Of a stretch of DNA of 64,000 nt, positions 46,506 to 54,053 are shown one piece after another. Under the pieces are notes generated by a model. That model was not told the DNA's origin, searched no databases, and worked only from the letters and a program-made list of their open reading frames with translations. Every line of letters starts with the position of its first letter. Positions within the stretch are counted from its first letter, which is position 1. Position numbers and translations under genes: made by a program. The DNA is from Psychrosphaera sp. B3R10 (GTDB taxonomy: Bacteria > Pseudomonadota > Gammaproteobacteria > Enterobacterales > Alteromonadaceae): assembly GCF_018861025.1 (NCBI RefSeq), contig NZ_JAHKQH010000045.1, forward strand, positions 191,413 through 255,412, in the 5' to 3' direction.

Positions 46506-49500
46506 ATGGCAACTATTCCCTTATCACTAAGTCAAAAAGACATATGGACTGAGATTTTAGCTTGGTCAAATAGTTGTCATCTAAATATTGGTGGTTTCTC
46601 TCGGATTGTAGGAGAAATTGATGCCGCTTTATTTCAGCAAGCGTTAGACAATTTAACGGCAGCGGAAGATGCATTGAGGCTTGTGCCGACAAGTGAAGGC
46701 AATCAAATATTACTCGATACTTACCGTTATCCGCTAGTCATTAAAAATTTTACAGATCAACCAAATGGTGAAGATTTAGCAACGTTATGGCAACAAGGAT
46801 GGATGTCGGAGCCGTTTGAAATAGGCAAGCAGCCAACAATACGTTTTGCTTTGGTGACTGCCACCCCTCAATTACATTATGTGGTAATTCAGAGTTTGCA
46901 CATTGCTATGGATGGCTGGAGTTTATCTAATGCAGTGCAGAAGCTTGGGCAACATTACACTTCATTATTAACAAATGACCCCTCATTGATTGCGGAAAGC
47001 CGAGACTATCAAGACTTTATTGTCGACTCGAATAGTTATAAGTCAGGTAAGCAATTTCAAAAAGATGTCGATTATTGGAACTTAGCAATACCGCAACTTC
47101 CTGAGCCGGTATTTGAAGCACGGTACAATGCGCCTATCATTTCCGGAGTGTCTCGGGCCTATGTCGAAAACTGCAAAATTCAACGAGCACTAATAGACCA
47201 GTTAAAAACCTTATGTACTGCCAATAAACATACTATTTTTCATGGGTTTTTGGCGCTGTTGGCGATTTATATATTTAAAAGTCAAAACCGTAGTGAGTTT
47301 ATAATTGGCGTTCCAAGTCTCAATCGTGGGGGAAACAAGTTTAAGAATACCCTCGGTATGTTTGTTGGGGTTATACCGATAAAGGTCACGCTAGAGCAGG
47401 ACGATACACCAGCAACCGTCGTAGAAAAAATATCGAAATTTCTAAAGCAAGCTTACCGGCATGCAAAATATCCTTTGAGTGAGCAATTTAAACGATTAAA
47501 AGCGATAAAGCAGGGGCGAGATCGTTTATTTGACGTCATATTTTCATACGAAGAATTTGAGTTTGCTAGTCAATACGGAGATGCTAAAGTCGGTGCGACA
47601 AATCAAACATTCGCCGGGTTTAGTCGCTATCCATTAGCAATCTCGGTATGTGACTTTCTGGATGGAGACGATGCTGAAATTGTTTTAGAGGGTAACGAGC
47701 AGTACTTCACAGCACCTGAAACCAATTTGATTGGCAATCGACTTATCTACTTGGCTGAGCAAGTCATTAATGACTTTAATATGCCAGTGAGTTCACTTGA
47801 TATTTGTTCATCAGCCGAGCGCACCAGACAATTGACGGCAGGTATAAGTCTGGCTGAAAACCCTCAGGCAGTATTGCCTTTTGTGAAGCAATTTGAACAA
47901 CGTGCATTATTACATCCAAAATCCAACGCCTGTATTTCAGCAGAGGTAAAACTGACTTACTCAGAACTGCTGCATTGCTCTAATCAGTTAGCGCTGCAAC
48001 TATTGGCAAATGGGGTCGGCAAAGGCGATATCGTCGCTTTTGTTCTGGACAAAGGCGCAGAGGTTCTCATCGCGCAGTTAGCCATTACTCAAATTGGCGC
48101 AGCGTTTTTGCCTAATGACGTTGAAATACCCATCACCCGTTTGGAATTGATATTAAGTGAAAGCCAGTCTAAATGCTTATTGGTAAACAACAATATTGAT
48201 AGTCGTTTTAAGGCGTTAGACGGTACACAAATTACAATAAATGTTGGTTCACTTTTAAAAGAAAAAGCATCCACAGCTCAACTGGCCGATATAACCGTTG
48301 AACCGGATTTATGCGCTTATGTGTTGTTTACATCTGGTACAACAGGAAAACCGAAAGGGGTAGCCGTAAGTCATAGAGCATTATCGCTACGATTGTCGTG
48401 GATATGCGAAAAATGGAGCATAACTTCCACTGATAGGTCTCTCAATGCGACTCAAGTTAATTTTGATCCTGCATTAATCGAATTGTTAACGCCAATAATA
48501 CGGGGCGGCAGTGTGGCCTTTCCACCGCCGGGCAGGCTATTACCTGAAGCTTTACCAGCATATTTGGTTCAATTTAACGCGACAATGATGGCGTTTGTTC
48601 CCTCTACATTAACGCGTTTCTTAGATGGCATTAAACAACCAGATAAACTGAAATTACGAGTTTGTTGTTGTGGTGGCGAAATTTTGTCAAAGGAAATTGC
48701 AGTTCGTTTTATCAAACAAACAAATGCCATTTTATATAATGTCTACGGCCCGACCGAGGCAACTATTTTTGCCTCGAGTTGGCAAGTTAAGTTAAACGAT
48801 GACAATCATAAAGCGATGCCAGTCGGCGCCGCACTTACCGACGTTCAGCTTTATATACTAGATGAACAACATGCTTTAATGCCCTATGGTGTCGTGGGGC
48901 GAGTGTTTATTGGTGGACTGACACTGAGCGATGGTTATCTTCGTCAAGATGACAGTAACGCGGATAAGTTCATTACAGTTGATTCTATTTCGAGCCATCC
49001 GCTTTATGATACAGGTGACAGCGGCTGGTTAGATACCGATGGGGTACTGCATTTTAGTGGTCGCAATGACAGACAGATAAAACTTCGCGGTTATCGTATC
49101 GAGTTAAATGAGATCGAGAATAGCCTGCTGCATTTGCCTGGTGTGAAGGCCGCAGCCGCAAAACTGGTAGGGCAAGGATCTAAATCTCAAATTCACAGTT
49201 GGGTCGTTATAGGATCAGAAGCACAACCTGAAGCGTATCGGTCTAAGTTATCTGGGATCTTACCAGACTACATGTTACCAAATCGGATCCACATTTTAGA
49301 TCAAATGCCTTACACACCAAACGGTAAAATTGACTACCCTAAATTAATAAATAGCGGTCATGTGATCGAAAAGTCAGCTGCCCGTGAACCGGTAGGTCGG
49401 TTGGAAAAGTCGATATTAAAAATCTGGAAAAACGCGCTAGAACAACCTAATTTAACGGTACTTGATAACTTCTTTGAAAGTGGCGGCGATTCATTATCTG

Positions 49501-50327
49501 CTGTAATTACCCTCCACGAAATAGAAAAGCTACTAGGAAAAAGGCTGTCTTTGCATCAGTTGGTTGAAAACGCAACCGTATCGTCATTAGCCGAGTGCGT
49601 CGAAGCCGAATTAAATTTACCGCAGTTGTTGGTCAGCCTTGGTGATACAACTCGTAAAGTGAGTATGTATATTTGTGCGTCCGGTAACGGCGATATGCTG
49701 CGATTTAAAGCGCTTGCCAAGGAGATGTATGGTGTCTGCGATCTGCATATGTTGCAACCTCCAGGAAATCAAACAAGCATTGAAATAAAAGAATTAGCGA
49801 CACTTTATGCAAATAAAATAAAGCAACGTGGCGAATCTGAAGTCTATATTGCAGGGTTTTCGGTCGGGGGACTCGCAGCGCTAGAAACAGCAAAGTTACT
49901 TCAAAAAGATAATATTAAAGTAAATGAGTTATTTATTGTCGATACAATATTGCTCCGTATGCCAAAACTCGGACTCATGGCGTGGCGTCTTATAATGAAG
50001 ATGTTGGGTGAAAACGGAGGGCGGCATCGACGATTTATTTCGACTCAATTGGGCAATACACTTAGAGATAAGGGATTGTTTATGCAAGTTAAAGCGATGA
50101 AGGGTTATCGATTGTCTAAGTATGACGGTTCGTTAGTGCTATTAAAATCAACGGCTTACCGATACTTACAAAAGTGGTTATTAGGCGGTTGGTATAAAGA
50201 AGTAAATGCGGATCTGGTGTCGTTTAAAATTGATACGCCGCACAATGGCTTTTTTGAACCAGGCCGTGTAAAAATGTTAGCTCAAAAATTAGCTGAACGT
50301 ATTAACCTACAAAACGATGGAAGTTAA
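46506..50327 (+). CDS. Single-module NRPS, C-A-PCP-TE
   Basis: A 1273-residue one-module synthetase. The condensation domain (about 5-430) keeps H132-I-A-M-D136-G, with Leu in place of the first His. The adenylation domain (about 460-955) has LFTSGTTGKPKGVAVSH near 607, NVYGPTEATIFA near 745, YDTGDSGW, the RNDRQIKLRGYRIELNEIE block and NGKIDYPKL. The carrier domain has the phosphopantetheine Ser996 in FFESGGDSLSA. The thioesterase domain (about 1055-1270) has Ser1119 in GFSVGG and a late His in TPHNGFF. All domains look intact. A leading C domain with no loading module suggests it acylates one amino acid with a donor made elsewhere. The product is unknown. Confidence 0.93.
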   Translation: MATIPLSLSQKDIWTEILAWSNSCHLNIGGFSRIVGEIDAALFQQALDNLTAAEDALRLVPTSEGNQILLDTYRYPLVIKNFTDQPNGEDLATLWQQGWMSEPFEIGKQPTIRFALVTATPQLHYVVIQSLHIAMDGWSLSNAVQKLGQHYTSLLTNDPSLIAESRDYQDFIVDSNSYKSGKQFQKDVDYWNLAIPQLPEPVFEARYNAPIISGVSRAYVENCKIQRALIDQLKTLCTANKHTIFHGFLALLAIYIFKSQNRSEFIIGVPSLNRGGNKFKNTLGMFVGVIPIKVTLEQDDTPATVVEKISKFLKQAYRHAKYPLSEQFKRLKAIKQGRDRLFDVIFSYEEFEFASQYGDAKVGATNQTFAGFSRYPLAISVCDFLDGDDAEIVLEGNEQYFTAPETNLIGNRLIYLAEQVINDFNMPVSSLDICSSAERTRQLTAGISLAENPQAVLPFVKQFEQRALLHPKSNACISAEVKLTYSELLHCSNQLALQLLANGVGKGDIVAFVLDKGAEVLIAQLAITQIGAAFLPNDVEIPITRLELILSESQSKCLLVNNNIDSRFKALDGTQITINVGSLLKEKASTAQLADITVEPDLCAYVLFTSGTTGKPKGVAVSHRALSLRLSWICEKWSITSTDRSLNATQVNFDPALIELLTPIIRGGSVAFPPPGRLLPEALPAYLVQFNATMMAFVPSTLTRFLDGIKQPDKLKLRVCCCGGEILSKEIAVRFIKQTNAILYNVYGPTEATIFASSWQVKLNDDNHKAMPVGAALTDVQLYILDEQHALMPYGVVGRVFIGGLTLSDGYLRQDDSNADKFITVDSISSHPLYDTGDSGWLDTDGVLHFSGRNDRQIKLRGYRIELNEIENSLLHLPGVKAAAAKLVGQGSKSQIHSWVVIGSEAQPEAYRSKLSGILPDYMLPNRIHILDQMPYTPNGKIDYPKLINSGHVIEKSAAREPVGRLEKSILKIWKNALEQPNLTVLDNFFESGGDSLSAVITLHEIEKLLGKRLSLHQLVENATVSSLAECVEAELNLPQLLVSLGDTTRKVSMYICASGNGDMLRFKALAKEMYGVCDLHMLQPPGNQTSIEIKELATLYANKIKQRGESEVYIAGFSVGGLAALETAKLLQKDNIKVNELFIVDTILLRMPKLGLMAWRLIMKMLGENGGRHRRFISTQLGNTLRDKGLFMQVKAMKGYRLSKYDGSLVLLKSTAYRYLQKWLLGGWYKEVNADLVSFKIDTPHNGFFEPGRVKMLAQKLAERINLQNDGS

Positions 50328-50335
50328 ATTTAGAC

Positions 50336-50404
50336 AAAAAAAAGCGAGCATTAAAAAATGCTCGCGAATAAAACAACAACTTTCAGGGAATAAAACTTAA
50401 TAAC
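50336..50404 (-). ncRNA. Predicted small RNA, array unit 1
   Basis: The -35 TTGAAC is at 50434-50439 and the -10 TCTAAC at 50411-50416, so a start near 50404 is estimated. The terminator stem is at 50344-50365 (arms GCGAGCATT/AATGCTCGC) with eight Ts to 50336. The RNA would be about 69 nt. It ends nine bases from the NRPS stop codon. Confidence 0.75.
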
Positions 50405-50517
50405 TATAAAGTTAGACAGGCTAATTCAATTTAGTTCAAATAAACCCAAATTAATTTTTCAATCCATCGTCTATCGGCATTTACCAATAACCCCTGTGTG
50501 ATCTACAAATTTTGAAC

Positions 50518-50586
50518 AAAAAAAAGCGAGCATTAAAAAACGCTCGCGAATAAAACAACAACTTTCAGGGAATAAAACTTAACAAC
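50518..50586 (-). ncRNA. Predicted small RNA, array unit 2
   Basis: The -35 is at 50616-50621, the -10 at 50593-50598 and the terminator stem at 50526-50547. One stem base differs from unit 1; the change gives a G-U pair in the minus-strand RNA but an A-C clash in a plus-strand RNA, which supports the assigned strand. Confidence 0.75.
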
Positions 50587-50697
50587 TATAAAGTTAGACA
50601 GGCTAATTCAATTTAGTTCAAATAAACCCAAATTAATTTTTCAACCCTTCGTCTATCGGCGTTTACCAATACCTTGCGTGATCTACAAATTTTGAAC

Positions 50698-50766
50698 AAA
50701 AAAAAGCGAGCATTAAAAAATGCTCGCGAATAAAACAACAACTTTCAGGGAATAAAACTTAACAAC
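50698..50766 (-). ncRNA. Predicted small RNA, array unit 3
   Basis: The -35 is at 50796-50801, the -10 at 50773-50778, and the terminator stem at 50706-50727 is identical to unit 1, with eight Ts. The upstream spacer is of a second type shared with unit 4. Confidence 0.75.
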
Positions 50767-50886
50767 TATACAGTTAGACACAGCAATTGGATTTAGTTCA
50801 ATAAAATGAGAAATAAATTTAAAGCTTTATTTTTAGGCGGTCAGGAGCTGTATTTTCGCTGCTTATTCCGACCTCAAATGTTAGGC

Positions 50887-50955
50887 AAAAAAAAGCGAGC
50901 ATTAAAAAATGCTCGCGAATAAAACAACAACTTTCAGGGAATAAAACTTAACAAC
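50887..50955 (-). ncRNA. Predicted small RNA, array unit 4
   Basis: The -35 is at 50985-50990, the -10 at 50962-50967, and the terminator stem is at 50895-50916 with eight Ts. The core is identical to the other units. Confidence 0.75.
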
Positions 50956-51075
50956 TATACAGTTAGACACAGCAATTGGAATTAGTTCAATAAAACGAGA
51001 ATTAAATTTAAAACTTTATTTTTAGGCGGTCAGGAGCCGTATTTTCGCTGCTTATTCCGACCTTAAATGTTAGGC

Positions 51076-51144
51076 AAAAAAAAGCGAGCATTAAAAAATG
51101 CTCGCGAATAAAACAACAACTTTCAGGGAATAAAACTTAATAAC
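51076..51144 (-). ncRNA. Predicted small RNA, array unit 5
   Basis: The -35 is at 51174-51179, the -10 at 51151-51156, and the terminator stem is at 51084-51105 with eight Ts. Its upstream spacer is diverged from those of units 3 and 4. Confidence 0.75.
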
Positions 51145-51261
51145 TATACAGTTAGACACACTCATTGCATTTAGTTCAATAAAATTCGAATTAAATATAG
51201 AGTTTTTAATTGGGGCGTTAAGAAATGAGATTGAGGTTTTTAAGAAATTTAAATTTTAGGC

Positions 51262-51329
51262 AAAAAAAACGAGCATTAAAAAATGCTCGTGAATAAAACA
51301 ACAACTTTCAGGGAATAAAACTTAACAAC
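51262..51329 (-). ncRNA. Predicted small RNA, array unit 6
   Basis: The -35 is at 51359-51364, the -10 at 51336-51341 and the terminator stem at 51269-51290. The basal G-C pair of units 1-5 is replaced by A-U through changes on both arms, a compensatory change that keeps the stem. Confidence 0.75.
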
Positions 51330-51423
51330 TGTACAGTTAGACACGCTATGTGAATTTAGTTCAAAAAAATCGAAATTATTTTCTCAACGACTTACTATTT
51401 ACTAATAAACGCGAATATCAAGC

Positions 51424-51491
51424 AAAAAAAAACGAGCACTAATAAATGCTCGTAAATAAAACAACAACTTTCAGGGAATAAAACTTGAAAC
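51424..51491 (-). ncRNA. Predicted small RNA, array unit 7
   Basis: The -35 is at 51521-51526, the -10 at 51498-51503 and the terminator stem at 51432-51453. It shares the compensatory basal A-U pair with unit 6 and has a further change that is G-U only in the minus-strand RNA. It is the outermost and most diverged unit, yet its 32-nt core is unchanged. Confidence 0.72.
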
Positions 51492-51526
51492 TATAAGGTT
51501 AGACAGGCTAATTTTAAAAAGTTCAA

Positions 51527-51868
51527 ATAATTTGCAAACTAGTTTAATTAGGTGAGATTTCGTCTTGTTTCTGATGTAAAAGATCAATCGTTAATATTTA
51601 AATTAAAGGCAAAACGACAGATTTGACTTATGTGTCGCAGTAAGTTCGAACCCCTGGGCATAAAAAAGCTTAAGCACGACGTTAAAGCGATAGAATCGTA
51701 AATAACGACAATGTTGAATTTAAAGTAATAGGTCTGAGCGTTACGAGTCGGTAAAAAATAAAAAGCGGATTATTAAGTGCCAATAGGTTTAAAATAGTTA
51801 AACTAAGGTTAAAGGTAATGAAAGTTTATGAGAGAAAATTCATAAACGTTATATAGGGAGACTTCATT
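51527..51868. other. Non-coding stretch beside the RNA array
   Basis: About 340 bp with no credible frame. It should hold the promoter of the lipoprotein gene at 51869, which has AGGGAGA about seven bases upstream of its ATG. Near 51647 a GTTCGAAC appears but no tRNA fold surrounds it. Confidence 0.5.
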
Positions 51869-52483
51869 ATGTTCACAAAAATTATAGCCACAATTTTTTT
51901 TAGCTTGCTTCTTTACGGTTGCACGACCCCCCCGCCAAAAAATGTAAATAACATTTGCGAAATTTTTGAAGAACGACCGGATTGGTGGGATGCAGCTAGT
52001 GATATGCAGGACAAGTGGGGAACCCCGGTGAATGTCATCATGTCTATGATGTATCAAGAGAGCTCCTTTAGAGCCGATGCTGCGCCTCCAATGGAGTATT
52101 TTCTCGGATTTATTCCTATTGGGCGGGCGAGCAGTGCGTATGGTTATTCTCAGGCTAAAACTGGTACCTGGGATGAATATATAAAAGAGACTGGAAATAG
52201 TTGGGCTGACAGGGACGATTACGATGACGCTATTGATTTTATGGGGTGGTTTACAAATAAAACAAATAAAATCAATAAAGTATCGAAATGGGACGCTAAA
52301 AATCAGTATTTAAACTACCATGAGGGGTGGGGTGGTTATAAGCGTAAAACTTACCGTAAGAAACAATGGCTAGTTCGTGTTGCAAATAAAGTTGATAGTC
52401 GAGCTAAAACCTATGGACAGCAATTGAAAGGGTGTGAAGATTATCTAAATTCAAGCTGGTTGTGGCGCCTTATTTTTTATTGA
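51869..52483 (+). CDS. Lytic-transglycosylase-like lipoprotein
   Basis: A 204-residue lipoprotein: signal peptide with lipobox LYGC (Cys18), then an SLT-type region with Glu64 in MMYQESSF as the probable catalytic acid and the AYGYSQAKTGTWDEY block that matches the second SLT motif (GLMQ-like GYSQ). It would cleave peptidoglycan glycan strands from the outer membrane. The C-terminal part (YHEGWGGYKRKTY) is also typical of this subgroup. Confidence 0.8.
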   Translation: MFTKIIATIFFSLLLYGCTTPPPKNVNNICEIFEERPDWWDAASDMQDKWGTPVNVIMSMMYQESSFRADAAPPMEYFLGFIPIGRASSAYGYSQAKTGTWDEYIKETGNSWADRDDYDDAIDFMGWFTNKTNKINKVSKWDAKNQYLNYHEGWGGYKRKTYRKKQWLVRVANKVDSRAKTYGQQLKGCEDYLNSSWLWRLIFY

Positions 52484-52523
52484 TTTTAGCAAGTAAATTA
52501 ATTTAGGAAACTAGGAAATGATA

Positions 52524-53462
52524 ATGGAAAGTATTTTTGAACATGTTTTAACGTTTCAATTTGCGTTATTGGTATTGATAGTTGTATTACTAAAGTCGTC
52601 AATTAAATTTGTACCGCAAAATAGAGCTTTTTTAATCGAACGTTTTGGTAAATTTAATAAGTCGATAGAAGCGGGTCTTAACTTTATCGTGCCATTTATT
52701 GATAAAGTTGCTTACGACAGATCGTTAAAAGAGCAAGCTGTAGACGTGCCAAGTCAGTCCGCAATTACCCGGGACAATATATCATTGACCGTTGATGGCG
52801 TATTATATTTCCGTGTTCTTGACCCATACAAAGCATCGTATGGTGTCGACAATTACATCTTTGCTGTTATTCAGTTGTCACAAACAACGATGCGAAGCGA
52901 AATCGGTAAAATGGAATTGGATAAAACGTTTGAAGAACGTGATAGTTTAAATAGTAATATCGTGTCTGCTATTAATGATGCCGCGGCGCCATGGGGTGTT
53001 CAGGTTTTAAGATATGAAATAAAAGACATTGTCCCACCTTCTTCTGTTATGGAAGCGATGGAACGACAAATGAAAGCTGAACGAGAAAAACGCGCGCAGG
53101 TTTTAGAATCGGAAGGTGATAGACAAGCGGCGATCAATGTAGCAGAAGGACAAAAGCAGGCCCAAGTATTGGCGGCTGAAGGTGAGAAAGCTGAGCAAAT
53201 ATTACGTGCTGAAGGTGAAGCACTCGCTATTATGCAAGTTGCCAAAGCTCAGGCTGAGGCGCTTGAAACGGTTGGTAATATCGCGAAAACAGAACAGGGT
53301 CAAAGTGCGGTTCAACTAGATTTAGCTACAAAAGCAATTGCGGCTAAACAAGCAATTGCTAAAGAATCATCTGTGGTTTTATTACCTGACAGTAGCACAG
53401 ACGCGTCAAACATTGTGGCGCAAGCGATGACCATAATTAACACACTAAACTCAAAAAAGTAA
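52524..53462 (+). CDS. qmcA: SPFH-domain membrane protein QmcA
   Basis: A 312-residue stomatin-like protein: membrane helix at the N-terminus, SPFH domain (KFVPQNRAFLIERFGKF through IKDIVPPSSV) and a long Ala/Glu/Gln coiled coil (EGQKQAQVLAAEGEKAEQIL). ATG 52524 is chosen over 52518 because AGGA is seven bases upstream. It forms a pair with the NfeD gene 12 bp downstream, the usual arrangement for membrane microdomain organisers. Confidence 0.93.
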   Translation: MESIFEHVLTFQFALLVLIVVLLKSSIKFVPQNRAFLIERFGKFNKSIEAGLNFIVPFIDKVAYDRSLKEQAVDVPSQSAITRDNISLTVDGVLYFRVLDPYKASYGVDNYIFAVIQLSQTTMRSEIGKMELDKTFEERDSLNSNIVSAINDAAAPWGVQVLRYEIKDIVPPSSVMEAMERQMKAEREKRAQVLESEGDRQAAINVAEGQKQAQVLAAEGEKAEQILRAEGEALAIMQVAKAQAEALETVGNIAKTEQGQSAVQLDLATKAIAAKQAIAKESSVVLLPDSSTDASNIVAQAMTIINTLNSKK

Positions 53463-53474
53463 GGTGGAAAGCCA

Positions 53475-53936
53475 ATGACGCTATTTAGTGAAACTTATCA
53501 AGTATTGTTAGCGGCGGGTCTTATACTCGCGGCCATCGATATTCTCGCTATGGGATTTGCTACATTTTTCCTGACTATTTTGGGTTTAGCCACTATATTG
53601 ACTGGTACGTTAGTGTTCTTTGGCCTAATTGGTGAAGGTATGCTCGCCATAAGTTTGTCTATAGCGTTATTTTCTATCGTTTGTACGTTGTTGCTTTATA
53701 AGCCATTAAAATTATTACAAAGTAATTCAAGTGCTGCTCCGGCAGCAGTACATTCAGATTTGACTGACATGACCTTCATTCTTGAAGACGATGTTGGACC
53801 AAATCTAGTAGTCAACTATCATTATTCAGGCATTGATTGGAAGCTTAAAGCGAATGAGCATATAGGCTCAGGGACATTGGTTGCTGTTTATAAACTTGAA
53901 GTTGGCGAAATGTATGTCCAACCTTTTACAGATTAG
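53475..53936 (+). CDS. NfeD-family membrane protein
   Basis: A 153-residue partner of QmcA with three or four membrane helices in the first 80 residues and a C-terminal OB-fold domain (about 95-150, with GIDWKLKANEHIGSGT and VAVYKLEVGEMYV). It corresponds to YbbJ/NfeD1b-type proteins that act with SPFH proteins. Confidence 0.9.
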   Translation: MTLFSETYQVLLAAGLILAAIDILAMGFATFFLTILGLATILTGTLVFFGLIGEGMLAISLSIALFSIVCTLLLYKPLKLLQSNSSAAPAAVHSDLTDMTFILEDDVGPNLVVNYHYSGIDWKLKANEHIGSGTLVAVYKLEVGEMYVQPFTD

Positions 53937-54053
53937 TTGAATATACGACGTAATGTTCACACTAGTAAATTTAAACCCTACTTTCTATCTTTTGAAACGA
54001 GATTGAGCGCCTATAGTAAACCTGTAGGCGCTTCCGTTGGTTAAAGGAATATT

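Larger units (their letters stand above)
50336..51526 (-). repeat. Array of seven tandem RNA-gene-like units
   Basis: Seven units at a period of 163-189 bp. Each has, reading the minus strand, TTGAAC, exactly 17 bp, TCTAAC, a 32-nt block identical in all seven copies (containing TTCCCTGAAAGTTGTTG), a GC-rich hairpin and eight or nine Ts. The DNA between units is not conserved across the array, but falls into similar pairs (units 1-2 and units 3-4), which suggests stepwise duplication. No reading frame is shared by the units. Promoter, core and terminator conservation against variable spacers points to independent small-RNA genes. Confidence 0.85.

Noticed and set aside
50344-50365. Terminator for the NRPS gene on the plus strand
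   Set aside because: On the plus strand the hairpin is followed by GAATAAAA, not a U tract; the U tract is only on the minus strand.
50336-51526. CRISPR array
   Set aside because: Repeat units are 70-100 bp with 90-120 bp between, spacers are partly alike, and no cas gene is near. The promoter and terminator parts fit RNA genes instead.
51630-51680. tRNA-like GTTCGAAC segment
   Set aside because: No five-base T-stem flanks the loop and no acceptor, D or anticodon arms can be folded around it.
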